In this document: in pieces, positions 7,401 to 16,903 of the stretch | How the letters are laid out: every line of letters starts with the position of its first letter | Position numbering within the stretch: the first letter of the stretch is position 1 | Program-made: the position numbers and the translations under genes | Notes under the pieces: generated by a model | The model's input: the letters and a program-made list of their open reading frames with translations, nothing else | What the model was told of the DNA's origin: nothing | Database searches by the model: none | Assembly (NCBI GenBank): GCA_030431715.1 | Contig: JAUIIO010000003.1 | Coordinates: 1 to 64,000, forward strand | Origin: a bacterium | GTDB taxonomy: Bacteria; Bdellovibrionota_C; UBA2361; RFPC01 | Length of the DNA: 64,000 bases | Direction: 5' to 3'

Positions 7401-9644
7401 ATGAAGCAGAAAAATCCTGATCTAGAAAATGTGTTGTCGCCTGATCTTAGCTCGGGATCTTTTTTCAATAGATCTGCTCTATCTAGTGGTTTGCCCGATC
7501 ATGATGATATCCAAGAACGACTCAATGCTTTATCCGAAGAAATGCACTTTGTAGATGTCAAAGAAGACAGTTATTTTGGCAATGAACATTTCTATTTTGA
7601 AGCTGATAATCCAGTCGAATACTCAGCTGATAACCATGAGCAATTCTTAAGAGAGTTTGCACACGATCTTAGCGAAATGCAGCTCCGCGTGCAGAGAATA
7701 AAACTTCATGCATTAAAGCACCTGTTACGAGGAACCTACTATGTAGAAGAGCCCGAAGATTACAACTACAGGTGGGATGAGCATCTTCCCCAAAAGCAGC
7801 TCTGGTCACTCGCATATGGTCTGGAAGAAGAGGAAGTCATCTCTGAAGAATCACAGCGAGAGCTTGTCGATCGGTTCAATGTGCTTGTCTCAGAAGAGAA
7901 CAGACTAAGCTTTACGCCACTTCTAAGTAAGGAAGATGCACGACTCATCAGGGCAATTGCTGGATCTATGCGTTATCATCAGGATTTTATCACCTCTGAT
8001 GAGCGAAAGAAACTCTCACCGATACTAGAAAGGGTATCTGAGCTAGAGAAGCGTCTAAGAGACCTTAAGCAAAGTACACTTCTTTTCTCTATGGTTGAAG
8101 AAGATTCTCCGCACGAACATAAGTTAAGAATGTTACGTGGTGATTACCGAGAGATTTTGAAAGATATGGCCGCTTATGAAGAGTCAGGCTCATGGTTTTC
8201 TCCCAGTTATCAATCAAGTATGTCTCCTCAGCGAGGGAAGGAGCAGCGTTCAGAACCGTTTCGAAGTGATTACCAACGGTTTTTAATGCCAGAGGGCGAA
8301 GAGCTTGAGCGGACACTTCATAAAACATTTTTTCGTAATACTGAATATGGAGAGCGTGCAAAAAGCCTACTCTTTGGAGGGGGAATAAGTGCGCTTCAAG
8401 CCATTTTTAGACATATAGAATCTGACTTAAGCAGAGCAAGAAGATTTAGAGATAGAGAATGGGAACCTCAGATATTTAAAACAGAAGATATCTATTTCGA
8501 AGTGGATGCTTTAATTGAGGATTTTGGAAAGACACACGACATAGGCGTCGAAACATTTGCTCCAGAAGATATTGATTCATTGATAAACCGAATAAAAACA
8601 GATGTGCCCGCTGTAGTGTTTTTAAATCCGATGTCTAACATGTATGACATGAAGATTGCACAGGTAAGTAAACTCATAAAAAGTTTATGTGATTGGGAGC
8701 CTGATGATGAAGCTGCCAGAAATAAGATATTCTCTAAAGGGCGATACTCTTTTAGGCATCTTTATCTGGTAGTTGATAATTCAACACTTGGGAAGATATC
8801 CCGCTGGACTGAGATAGACTTTAGACGTCTACCAGACTTTGTTCATATTGCGAGTTTTGAGAGTCTGGTGAAGTTTGGAGAGGATGGTTTGGATCTCGCT
8901 TCAGCTGGACTATTAACCATCATAGGAGAGTATGCGGATTCTGATGTGGCTAGGATTCGAAGGAATATGGGATTTATGCCACCTGAAAATACGGTTCGAA
9001 AGCTTTCATTTAATCTTGATAGTCAAACCGTGGATCGTAAAATGGCAAGACACTCTCGTAATACAGAGTACCTTAGTCGGGTAGTGAGCGAAGATGCTCA
9101 TGAAGATCAATTTATACAAAAGGCCATTCACCCCCAACTTCCGGATCATCCTCAGCAAGATGTGGCCAATGAGGAGCTCACATCTGCTGGAGGTCTATTT
9201 AATATTGCTATTAATGTTGCCTCCTTAAGAGGATATAGAGAGCAACGTGTCACAAATGGGCATGTATTCGAAGAAGATAGTATTCAGGGATCTCAGTTCT
9301 CAGCAAAAGCTGAAATCGTAGCTAAAGCATATGTGGATCTCGTCACATCATTGGCTAGTGCCGTAAGCTTGGAATTAAATCAGGGAACGAGCTACGGCTT
9401 TAATACATCGCGGATAGCCGTCTATAGTAGAAGAATTCCAAAAGAAGTAGAATCAGAGCATGATTATCAGATCTTGCCTTACATTAGAGTAGCACCGGGA
9501 ACAGAGAATATTAAAGATATGATCTTACTTGCCGCGGTTATAAAAAGAGCAAATTCAGTCTTCACAAAAGCACTGCAAGAGAAGCGTGTAGTGAGATTCT
9601 CTGAGAAACTTGTAAAAGGGGAGCTTGAGCTGCAACAAAGTTGA
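7401..9644 (+). CDS. Large protein with degenerate PLP-dependent (Cys/Met-metabolism-like) fold
   Basis: A 747-residue cytoplasmic protein that I do not recognise as a named family. Residues ~1-300 are charged and largely helical. From ~300 the order of elements resembles Cys/Met-metabolism PLP enzymes: FGGGISALQAIF (~325, cf. the SGmaAi loop), VVFLNPMSN (~405-413, cf. ETPSNP), LYLVVDNSTLG (~454-464, cf. vDNTf) and SFESLVKFG (K491, in the place of the SxTKY lysine), then LDLASAGLL in place of the GHsD-mGG segment. If the alignment is right, the Schiff-base lysine is kept but the surrounding motif is altered, so catalysis is uncertain. Usual family members are ~400 residues. It stands alone, 126 bases after the GH114-like gene, and converges on the gene at 9661. 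Confidence 0.7.
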   Translation: MKQKNPDLENVLSPDLSSGSFFNRSALSSGLPDHDDIQERLNALSEEMHFVDVKEDSYFGNEHFYFEADNPVEYSADNHEQFLREFAHDLSEMQLRVQRIKLHALKHLLRGTYYVEEPEDYNYRWDEHLPQKQLWSLAYGLEEEEVISEESQRELVDRFNVLVSEENRLSFTPLLSKEDARLIRAIAGSMRYHQDFITSDERKKLSPILERVSELEKRLRDLKQSTLLFSMVEEDSPHEHKLRMLRGDYREILKDMAAYEESGSWFSPSYQSSMSPQRGKEQRSEPFRSDYQRFLMPEGEELERTLHKTFFRNTEYGERAKSLLFGGGISALQAIFRHIESDLSRARRFRDREWEPQIFKTEDIYFEVDALIEDFGKTHDIGVETFAPEDIDSLINRIKTDVPAVVFLNPMSNMYDMKIAQVSKLIKSLCDWEPDDEAARNKIFSKGRYSFRHLYLVVDNSTLGKISRWTEIDFRRLPDFVHIASFESLVKFGEDGLDLASAGLLTIIGEYADSDVARIRRNMGFMPPENTVRKLSFNLDSQTVDRKMARHSRNTEYLSRVVSEDAHEDQFIQKAIHPQLPDHPQQDVANEELTSAGGLFNIAINVASLRGYREQRVTNGHVFEEDSIQGSQFSAKAEIVAKAYVDLVTSLASAVSLELNQGTSYGFNTSRIAVYSRRIPKEVESEHDYQILPYIRVAPGTENIKDMILLAAVIKRANSVFTKALQEKRVVRFSEKLVKGELELQQS

Positions 9645-9660
9645 GTTTATGTGCGGACTT

Positions 9661-11214
9661 TCATGAAGGGAGCTTTGGAAGAATTCTTAAGTGCCCAATA
9701 CTCATCTTGCCATCGCCTTTGGCCTCAATGATAATTTTGGTCAGTGGAATATCCCTAGCCTTTTTGGGGAGTCGCATTCTTCGAAGCTCCATACCAGTTA
9801 CTGGTCTGCCAGTTGGTTTAAGAGTGATTCGTTTTAAGAATCCGCCTTTAGAAAAGAATGAGAAAGTATAAATATCGTTGTTATCTACAGTTACTTCTAA
9901 GAATCTACCGTTCACAGGGGGTGACACTTCGACAGTGACTCCAGCCTCATGAATTTTAAGGTGCCTTGAGGCATTCCATCTCTGGCCAATACTGCCTCTG
10001 TTATTTAATGCTCGGTATTCTCTTAAACTTGGTTGATGAAACCTCGAGGCGAAAACAAGCCAGAGCCATGAAGCGCTTACAATCAGGAAAAGAGGAAGTG
10101 CAATGAGTAAGATGGTATATGAGTAACTACATCGTTTGATGCTAAACGAAAAAAACGATCGCTGATCTTGGGTCTTTGCTTCACAGGGGATTCCTCCTAT
10201 CAGGCACGCTGACTGAAAGATAAGGAGAGCGACGATTGGAAACGCCTCATAAAATACTCGAATCTCACCCCAAACTCCGCCGTAAAGATAGAGTAAGGCG
10301 ATAAGTGGTGAGATGATAAAAGCTCGCCGCAGGAAAACTGGTTTAAGTCTCCAATTAGAAAATAACAATAGTGATGCGATGCTAACAGCAAGAAGTGTCC
10401 CGATTTGGAGTAGGTAATCACCTCTCCAAATGTGAAAGAGGTTCTCTTCAAGATGCGTTTCCATACCAAGGTGAGATTGTGATGGAGCTCGCCAGAGAAA
10501 AGAGATGATATCGCGAATAAGTAAGAAGATAGCGAGCTGAAGAATTAAGAAAAATGTTGTTTTTGTTGCCTTCTGCTTGTCATAGAGGTGCGTGAACGCA
10601 ACTACACCTAGTAGCAGAGCTGTCTCTTTGTTCCAAACTGCCAGCGCAAAGAAGAATGTATAGAGTATGTATTGTCCAGCCTGAAGAGTGGCGAGAGCTG
10701 CCGTAAAGAGCCCGAGAGCAGGAAGATCGTAAGGAAAATGTGACCCTTCTAAATAAAAAATGGGGAGGAAGAGCGATATGAAACAGGGAGTAAGATCGGC
10801 TGTGATCTTGGACGTGATAAAGTTTAAGAGTAGGAGCTTTCGTAGCGAATAGAGGAAAAGGAGAAACGAAAGAAAGCTTAAAAAAGCAAAGACTCCAAGT
10901 TCTACTCCGTAGCTTGTGTCTGTAAGGAGTGCTGCCTGTGAAAATTCATTTAATTCTGGCAGCGTATTTAAGACAGTTTCCCTCCAACTTTCAGGAAATA
11001 CAGATCGAAATATGTGAAGGATGTCTGGCACCAGACGTCTGAAAACAAACGGCGCGTCTGCAGTGCCCTCAATGAGATCTACAAATTTGGCTCTTGAGTA
11101 TGAGTTAAACTGTTTTGAAGTCCACCAGATTGAAGTTCCAAAGAGGGCAAAAGCTACATAAAGAAGAGCAAGCGCTGTACTATATACTCGCGAGTTTCTT
11201 TCAGTGGTTGCCAT
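9661..11214 (-). CDS. Polytopic inner-membrane protein of unknown function
   Basis: A 517-residue protein with about ten hydrophobic segments (first at residues ~12-30) and a soluble C-terminal domain of ~120 residues (from REYRALNNRG onward) that looks beta-rich and faces one side of the membrane. The N-terminal loop DAPFVFRRLVPDILHIF and the spread of helices recall GT-C-type membrane glycosyltransferase-like proteins, but I see no decisive acidic catalytic motif. The stop of hflC and this start share one base (TAATG), so it is translationally coupled to hflK-hflC. That linkage is unusual and may mean only shared transcription. Confidence 0.75.
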   Translation of the reverse strand: MATTERNSRVYSTALALLYVAFALFGTSIWWTSKQFNSYSRAKFVDLIEGTADAPFVFRRLVPDILHIFRSVFPESWRETVLNTLPELNEFSQAALLTDTSYGVELGVFAFLSFLSFLLFLYSLRKLLLLNFITSKITADLTPCFISLFLPIFYLEGSHFPYDLPALGLFTAALATLQAGQYILYTFFFALAVWNKETALLLGVVAFTHLYDKQKATKTTFFLILQLAIFLLIRDIISFLWRAPSQSHLGMETHLEENLFHIWRGDYLLQIGTLLAVSIASLLLFSNWRLKPVFLRRAFIISPLIALLYLYGGVWGEIRVFYEAFPIVALLIFQSACLIGGIPCEAKTQDQRSFFSFSIKRCSYSYTILLIALPLFLIVSASWLWLVFASRFHQPSLREYRALNNRGSIGQRWNASRHLKIHEAGVTVEVSPPVNGRFLEVTVDNNDIYTFSFFSKGGFLKRITLKPTGRPVTGMELRRMRLPKKARDIPLTKIIIEAKGDGKMSIGHLRILPKLPS

Positions 11215-12236
11215 TACTTTTCTAGCGGACCATTTCTTAGGAGCTTAAGAAACTTAGCCTTGGAGGAAAGAATAAAGCGCGAATCTTCACGGACAGATTT
11301 CTGGTACGCTTCAAGAGTTCGAGTAAACTCGTAGAACTCTGGATCCTTTGAAAATGCCTCGGCATATATCTGAAGCGCTTCTGCTTCAGCTTCCCCTTTA
11401 ATAAGCTGTACTTTGCGATATGCTCCGGATTCAATCTCTTGGAGTTCTTGCTTTACCTGTCCTTGTATTTGTGCCTTTCGACCGAGACCGACTGAGCGAA
11501 GCTTTTCAGAGATTCTCTGCCGCTCAGTTATCATTCGTTGGTAGACCTGATGTTCTACGCTTTCCTCTAGAGCGACTCGCTTAAGCTGAATATCGACGAG
11601 TTCTAGGCCATAGGGATCGATAAGAGCGCGGGCTTTTTTGATAATCTTATCAGTAAGCTTTTCACGCCCCACAGATATCGTTTCAAGATCGCCAGAAATC
11701 TCCTCTTCAGCGATCTCTTCAAGGCTATTTGTATCAGCTATTGATTTAAGCTGTACTTTGTCATCATCAGCTTTCTTGATTCTGCCCTCATTTTTTTTGC
11801 TCTGCTCAATGATGTCGTTGGTGTTGCGTACGGTCTCAACGAGAGGGTGGCTTGAAACGACTTCTCTTGTTGCATTATCAATCCAGTTTTTTAAATTCTG
11901 TTGAGCGCGGTCAACATCGACAAGTTGTCTGATAAAGGTAATAGGATCTTTAATGCGGTACCTAGCAGTAGTATCAACGATAATGTACTTCTTCCCCTTG
12001 GTTGGAATCTCGCGAGGTTGACCATCAAAGTTTAAGATCCTCTTCTCCATGATACGCGCTTCTCGCCACGGAAGTTTAAAGTGGAGTCCGGAGTCAGTAA
12101 CCGCTGGCGGTATGACCCTTCCGAACTGAAGTATGACAGCTTGGCGCCCCTCAGGCACAATGTAGAGTGAGAAAAAGCCGAAAGCTAAAACGATAACGGC
12201 AAGAAGTCCCAGGAATGGTGCTAATACTTTGGACAT
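11214..12236 (-). CDS. hflC: HflC, membrane SPFH-domain subunit of the FtsH-modulating complex
   Basis: A 340-residue SPFH/band 7 protein. It has one N-terminal membrane anchor (LAPFLGLLAVIVLAFGFFSL), the periplasmic entry motif YIVPEGRQAVILQFGRV, and a long charged coiled-coil (QGQVKQELQEIESG... GEAEAEALQIYAEA) with the QIYAEAFSKDPEFYEF end typical of HflC. With HflK it forms a ring around the AAA protease FtsH and modulates membrane-protein degradation. It lies 2 bases after hflK and overlaps the next gene by one base. An insert rich in E, K and D (~residues 145-185) is longer than I expect in enterobacterial HflC. Confidence 0.93.
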   Translation of the reverse strand: MSKVLAPFLGLLAVIVLAFGFFSLYIVPEGRQAVILQFGRVIPPAVTDSGLHFKLPWREARIMEKRILNFDGQPREIPTKGKKYIIVDTTARYRIKDPITFIRQLVDVDRAQQNLKNWIDNATREVVSSHPLVETVRNTNDIIEQSKKNEGRIKKADDDKVQLKSIADTNSLEEIAEEEISGDLETISVGREKLTDKIIKKARALIDPYGLELVDIQLKRVALEESVEHQVYQRMITERQRISEKLRSVGLGRKAQIQGQVKQELQEIESGAYRKVQLIKGEAEAEALQIYAEAFSKDPEFYEFTRTLEAYQKSVREDSRFILSSKAKFLKLLRNGPLEK

Positions 12237-12238
12237 AA

Positions 12239-13354
12239 CTATTTACCTCCCTGGTTTGTAGCTTGTTGGGGTCTCTTTAATTGAGCTCGAGCGTCTTTCG
12301 CTGGTAGTGTTTCACCGCCACCTGAAAAGACGGGCAGGAGTCCCTTAACTTCTGGATCAACTACGGTAAATGAACCAGTCCTACCAAGGAGTTCCTCAAC
12401 AACTTCAAGGTACAGCCTCGTACGGGTAATTTCAGGAGCTTTTCGGTATTCGGTAAGGATATTTTTGAATTTATCACTGTCACCTTTGGCCCGGTTCACA
12501 ACGGCCTTGGCATACCCTTCCGCGATCGATATCTGCTCTTCAGCACGTCCTTTTGCTTCGGGGATGATCTTGTTTTTATTTGCTTCAGCCCGGTTGATTA
12601 CCTGTTTCTGTTCCTGGAGCGCCGAGTTAACTTCGTTAAAAGAATCTTGAACTGGCCCCGGTGGGTTAACATCTTGTAGGTTCACCTGTTCGATACTGAC
12701 TCCCATTCCATACTCATCCGTGACACTCTGCATAAGGAGTTTAACTTCACTTTCTACTCGAGCCTTCCCGGTGGTAAGCACGTCATTAATAGAGACGTCT
12801 CCAACCACACGACGCATGACTGTTTGAGCGATGTCTCGAATATTTTTTACAGGATTGGCCACATTAAAGAGGTAGTCTCTTGGAACGATGACTTTATACT
12901 GTACGACCCACTGTACGTCCGCAACATTCAGGTCGCCTGTCAGCATCAGCGACTCGTTTTGAATTTGAGTGGTGCGCACAGAGGAGGGGTAACGTTTTGA
13001 CTGAAAGCTAATATTGGCGAAGCTAGAGCGGCTGTTAGAGTCGTTCGTAGTAAAGCCAAATGTTTCTTTCTGTATTCTCGTTGGAACGAATATGACTCGG
13101 TCAATTCCCAGTGGAAACTTAAAGTGGAGTCCCTCGTTTGAGGTCGTTAAGTACTTTCCAAATCGTGTTACGACGGCTTTTTCTTTTGGATTAACGGTGT
13201 AAAACGAGCTATAGGCTGCAAAGACGATTATAAGGACAATAAGTGCCTTAATCAGGGTTCCGGGCTTGTTAAAGAAGTTATTAAAAAACTCCTCAAGAGC
13301 CTCCGGGCCTGCCGTAGGTTTTGATTTTTTATTTTTATACGAGTCCCAATCCAT
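12239..13354 (-). CDS. hflK: HflK, partner of HflC
   Basis: A 371-residue SPFH protein with a short cytoplasmic N-terminus (MDWDSYKNKKSKP), one membrane helix (~35-55, ALIVLIIVFAAYSSFY), the motif VNPKEKAVVTRFGKYL, and the diagnostic VQWVVQYKV, FNEVNSALQEQKQVI and NRAEANKNKIIPEAKG coiled-coil segments. The C-terminus is low-complexity (LKRPQQATNQGGK). It is first in the minus-strand set hflK-hflC-membrane protein. Its start at 13354 is 79 bases from the divergent gene at 13434, so the promoters of both lie in that gap. E. coli HflK is of similar size; the Gly/Pro-rich N-terminal region seen there is short here. Confidence 0.93.
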   Translation of the reverse strand: MDWDSYKNKKSKPTAGPEALEEFFNNFFNKPGTLIKALIVLIIVFAAYSSFYTVNPKEKAVVTRFGKYLTTSNEGLHFKFPLGIDRVIFVPTRIQKETFGFTTNDSNSRSSFANISFQSKRYPSSVRTTQIQNESLMLTGDLNVADVQWVVQYKVIVPRDYLFNVANPVKNIRDIAQTVMRRVVGDVSINDVLTTGKARVESEVKLLMQSVTDEYGMGVSIEQVNLQDVNPPGPVQDSFNEVNSALQEQKQVINRAEANKNKIIPEAKGRAEEQISIAEGYAKAVVNRAKGDSDKFKNILTEYRKAPEITRTRLYLEVVEELLGRTGSFTVVDPEVKGLLPVFSGGGETLPAKDARAQLKRPQQATNQGGK

Positions 13355-13433
13355 AAGCTACCAGTAAAGATAAATTTGTGTAATAAAACCTAACAGGGCC
13401 GGTACTAAAATACAATCGGTGATTCGTTAAGCT

Positions 13434-15203
13434 ATGGATTCAGGGCGTCTCTTTAAGCATATTCTGTTGACAGTTCTCTTTCTTGCTCCTGCTGTCTTTC
13501 TCCTGCAGCTGCTGGGTGATCTGAGCGCTATGCCTTCTGTTGATTATTGGACTGCCGCTGATCAGCTTTTGCACGATGATGGCCTTCATCTAAGCTCATT
13601 CTTTTCTTATTTTATACGACTAAACGAACATGTAATACCGGTAACGGGCCTTATTTATGCGTTTAACATTGTGCTGACCGGAGGAAGCAATCTCGGTCTT
13701 ATCGTTGTAGCATTTATTGCAAGCTTCTTCTCAGTTGTGTTTCTTTATCGACTGTTACCTGAGAAATTCCGTGATCATTACTTCCTTTCACTTGCTTGTG
13801 GCCTCTGCATTTCACTTTTTATATTTTCCTGCGCTCCCTATCCAGTGTGGTATGAAGGATTTAGTGGGGTACACTGGCAGGTTGCTACCTTTTTTATAGT
13901 TCTTAGCTTATTTTGGTTTCATGACTTTGCGGAGCATAACAAGCTCCTAGCACTTATCTTCTCTCTTCTAAGCGCGACTTTGGCGTGTCTTACGTATTCA
14001 TCGGCTTACGTGCTCTGGCCAGTGCTCTTTTGCCTTGCGATTCTTTATCGATTCTCACTTAAGAATATCTTTCTCATTCTCTTAAGCATGACGCCTGTGA
14101 TTCTTTTTGGTGTATACTTTGCCTACTACTTTGGTTTTGAGGTAGAGGCACATCCGGTTCATAATCCGCACCCTCTTACTACAGAGCCGAAGGTCGTTCT
14201 TGAGTATTTTCTTACCTATATGGGGGCATACTTTTTTAATTTTAAGTACTACTTTACCAAGTATACTACGGGCCCTGTGATAGTTGCCATTATAGGCTTA
14301 TCTCTTTTTGTCATCCTTTCTTTACTGAGTATTATTCGTAATCACCGTTCCCAATTCCCGTGGATAGGCTTAGCGGGGATAGCTTTGGGAAACGGTATCC
14401 TTACGGTATTGATTCGAGGTGGGTTTGGCACCGGAATGATGATCGCACCCCGGTTTAAATGTATCACCGCACTATTCTGGCTTTCACTCTTTGTACTTTT
14501 TTTTAGTACCTGTCTGCCTCTTCTTAAGAACAAAAGTTTTAGGACTGCCGTCTTTACATTTTTGCTTCTCGTTACCGGTGTAGGCCATACCTATTTTATC
14601 TTTAAAACGTACAGAGCTGAGATACGAAAAAGATCGCTCGAGATGAGGGTTAGAGATACTGCGGCACTCTCTTTTCAGTTAGGGACCCTTGATCAGAAGA
14701 TCTTTGAAACGTCTGTTACCAGAAATGTTCCACAGATGAACGGTCTGCGCTCACGGCTCATCGGTGCGGGGCATGTGCCATTTCGCGATCAGGATCGAAT
14801 ATGTCCTGAGAAGCAATTCCCTACTGAGAAGGGGGAGCCTTCAAAGAGCGACGCCCTTCGCTTACAAAAGGGCAAGAAAGTTATAGATGGCTTAAGAATA
14901 ACATCACCAGAGTCAGAGGCACTTGCTCCTTTTACTACCCTTTGCATATACGCCGAGAATCGGTCACTTCTCGGAAGACTTGGAACAAGGAATCTGTTTC
15001 GTGCGGTTCGATCTAAAAAGGAACGTTTCTCAGGCTACCTCCGGACTCAAAGTGATGCCTCTGGTCCGCTTTCCGTTTATGGAATATCAGGTGAATCCTG
15101 CAACGATCCCCCTGAGCTTTTAGCTCATATCTCCCTAGCCGATGGTGGCAGTAGTGGCAGTAAGTGGTCCACTCTTCTTGGATGGGCAAAGAAGGAGCGT
15201 TAA
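13434..15203 (+). CDS. Polytopic membrane protein, possible GT-C-like
   Basis: A 589-residue integral membrane protein with about eleven hydrophobic segments in the first ~390 residues, followed by a soluble tail of ~200 residues. The first long loop contains SVDYWTAADQLLHDDG and NEHVIPVTGLIYAF, and an acidic first loop of this kind is seen in GT-C glycosyltransferases; that is a weak hint. No family is recognised. The gene is monocistronic: it is divergent from hflK and followed by a terminator-like hairpin at 15281. It resembles the polytopic protein at 9661 only in general build. Confidence 0.7.
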   Translation: MDSGRLFKHILLTVLFLAPAVFLLQLLGDLSAMPSVDYWTAADQLLHDDGLHLSSFFSYFIRLNEHVIPVTGLIYAFNIVLTGGSNLGLIVVAFIASFFSVVFLYRLLPEKFRDHYFLSLACGLCISLFIFSCAPYPVWYEGFSGVHWQVATFFIVLSLFWFHDFAEHNKLLALIFSLLSATLACLTYSSAYVLWPVLFCLAILYRFSLKNIFLILLSMTPVILFGVYFAYYFGFEVEAHPVHNPHPLTTEPKVVLEYFLTYMGAYFFNFKYYFTKYTTGPVIVAIIGLSLFVILSLLSIIRNHRSQFPWIGLAGIALGNGILTVLIRGGFGTGMMIAPRFKCITALFWLSLFVLFFSTCLPLLKNKSFRTAVFTFLLLVTGVGHTYFIFKTYRAEIRKRSLEMRVRDTAALSFQLGTLDQKIFETSVTRNVPQMNGLRSRLIGAGHVPFRDQDRICPEKQFPTEKGEPSKSDALRLQKGKKVIDGLRITSPESEALAPFTTLCIYAENRSLLGRLGTRNLFRAVRSKKERFSGYLRTQSDASGPLSVYGISGESCNDPPELLAHISLADGGSSGSKWSTLLGWAKKER

Positions 15204-15280
15204 GGGCAGGATTTGCCTTTATCTAAGAGATACTCAGGCAGAGCATTTCTTCTAAGTATTTAAAATTACAATAGGTATTT

Positions 15281-15306
15281 CCACGCCATATCTGGCGTGG
15301 GTTTTG
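15281..15306 (+). terminator. Rho-independent terminator-like hairpin
   Basis: CCACGCCA-TATC-TGGCGTGG is a perfect 8-bp stem with a 4-base loop, followed by GTTTTG. It lies between the membrane-protein gene ending at 15203 and fliK, so it would separate the two transcripts. Confidence 0.7.
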
Positions 15307-15356
15307 CTCATTATTCGGTGACGTTTGAAGAAACGAGTACGGAATAATCACAAGTT

Positions 15357-16877
15357 ATGAGCAGAATAGATACGCTTAAATCACAAAAAACGCAAGCATT
15401 TGAGCACCTTAACGGCAGCGGCAAGAGCGCCCAAACAACTAAGGGCGATGCGACCCTTTTTGCCGAATTCTCAGAGATACTGGACAAAATTGCCTTTAAG
15501 CTTGGTAACACAGGGAAATCACAACAAATTTCAGATCGTCCGGTAGAAACTTCTCAGGTAAAAGAAGAGCAGCTGCGTGAGCCTGAGAACAGTGGGCAAG
15601 AGGTGATAGAAGATTCAGAGAGTGTAGACCACACATGCACATGTGACCACGAAGAAGAGAAGGTTCAAGCAACAGCAGCTGATGAGGCTGCAGAGTCAGA
15701 AGAGGAAGAAGAAGTAGAGGAAGAAACCGAAGCCGCAGATGAAGATGCGGAGAAGATTGATGACGAAGATAGCGATGAGTCTCAGGTAGTTGCTGCGGAG
15801 GCTCAGGTACTTCCAGAAGATGTATCAACTGTAGCAGCGGCTACGCAGAGTCAGCAGGCACAGGCAGTAAGCTCAGAAGTAAAAGAAACAACCGCTCCTG
15901 AAGCGGCTGAGCAACAAGAGGTAGTAGATCCGAAGCTAGCAGAACTTAGAGAAAGAGTGCGCGTACATACTGAAGCTGCCTCACAGAACGAGCAGAAACA
16001 ACAGCTACATCAGAATCTTGAGAAATCAATACAGGACTTTGAGCAGCTCGTTGTAGATAACAATATTCAAGATACTCCGGTAGCAAAGATCGCAGATGCG
16101 ATTATCAAGCAGCTCGATAAGGGAGAAGGCAAAGCTACTCCAGTTCTTGAAAAGATACTTAACGATTTTATTGAGGCAGCTGAACTTCAGCAGAGCTTAC
16201 AGTCTCCTGAAACGCAGCTAGCAACACTTCTCTCTCAGCGCATAATGGGCCCGATGATGGACCAAAACGTACTAGGGAAATTCCGTGACGTGTTTGGAAA
16301 AGATAATGCGGTGCAAAATATCCAGTCTCAGGGACAGGATTCAAGCCTTATGAAAAACAAGTCAGAGGCTGGAAGTGAGTCTTCAGCAGCAGAAAAGACT
16401 GCGCCAAAACTTCTTACAAAGAGTAATGCACTACGCACCATGGAGCGAGTCGAGCAGGCGCTTAAGAGCGCTGCTGAATCACGAGATGGAAAATCGATAT
16501 CTCTAAGGCTTGATCCACCGAGCCTTGGAAATGTTCGTGTCGATGTTTCTATACGAGACGGCGTGCTTCACGCCCGTGTTTCTGCTGATAACCCGGCAGT
16601 TAACCAGATGCTTCGTGAGCGGGCTCACGAGCTTCAGCGTTCTTTGAGAGATTTAGGATTAGAAGTTGATCAGGTTTCAGTAAACGTCCAGGGAGATGGA
16701 AGTAATACGGGAGAGAATTTTAACCCGTCTGAAAATAGTTCAAACGCCTCTGAAATGGAATCAGAGGGAGATGTGTTACAGGGAACCTCATCGGGAGATG
16801 AGGACGATGATGAAAATGGAGGAGCAGTAGTCCTTCCCGGCAACAATCAGCCGGTTGAGGACCACTGGGTAGCTTAA
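15357..16877 (+). CDS. fliK: FliK, flagellar hook-length control protein
   Basis: A 506-residue protein with a long, poorly ordered, very acidic N-terminal region (Glu/Asp runs at ~100-140) rich in Ala and Gln, and a C-terminal Flg_hook domain (~375-450) with the signature ISLRLDPPSLGNVRVDVSI and the following VSADNPAVNQMLRE. FliK is secreted by the flagellar export apparatus, measures hook length and switches export specificity by contacting FlhB. It is the first gene of a hook operon with flgD (26-base gap) and flgE. A HTCTCDH motif near residue 92 is odd for an exported flagellar protein and may bind metal. Confidence 0.88.
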   Translation: MSRIDTLKSQKTQAFEHLNGSGKSAQTTKGDATLFAEFSEILDKIAFKLGNTGKSQQISDRPVETSQVKEEQLREPENSGQEVIEDSESVDHTCTCDHEEEKVQATAADEAAESEEEEEVEEETEAADEDAEKIDDEDSDESQVVAAEAQVLPEDVSTVAAATQSQQAQAVSSEVKETTAPEAAEQQEVVDPKLAELRERVRVHTEAASQNEQKQQLHQNLEKSIQDFEQLVVDNNIQDTPVAKIADAIIKQLDKGEGKATPVLEKILNDFIEAAELQQSLQSPETQLATLLSQRIMGPMMDQNVLGKFRDVFGKDNAVQNIQSQGQDSSLMKNKSEAGSESSAAEKTAPKLLTKSNALRTMERVEQALKSAAESRDGKSISLRLDPPSLGNVRVDVSIRDGVLHARVSADNPAVNQMLRERAHELQRSLRDLGLEVDQVSVNVQGDGSNTGENFNPSENSSNASEMESEGDVLQGTSSGDEDDDENGGAVVLPGNNQPVEDHWVA

Positions 16878-16903
16878 TTTAGAGTGTAAGAGGAGAAACG
16901 AAA

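Noticed and set aside
15496..15828. 110-codon minus-strand frame inside fliK
   Set aside because: Composed of Leu, Pro and His from antisense reading of the acidic, Gln-rich fliK region. The fliK frame has clear domain signatures.
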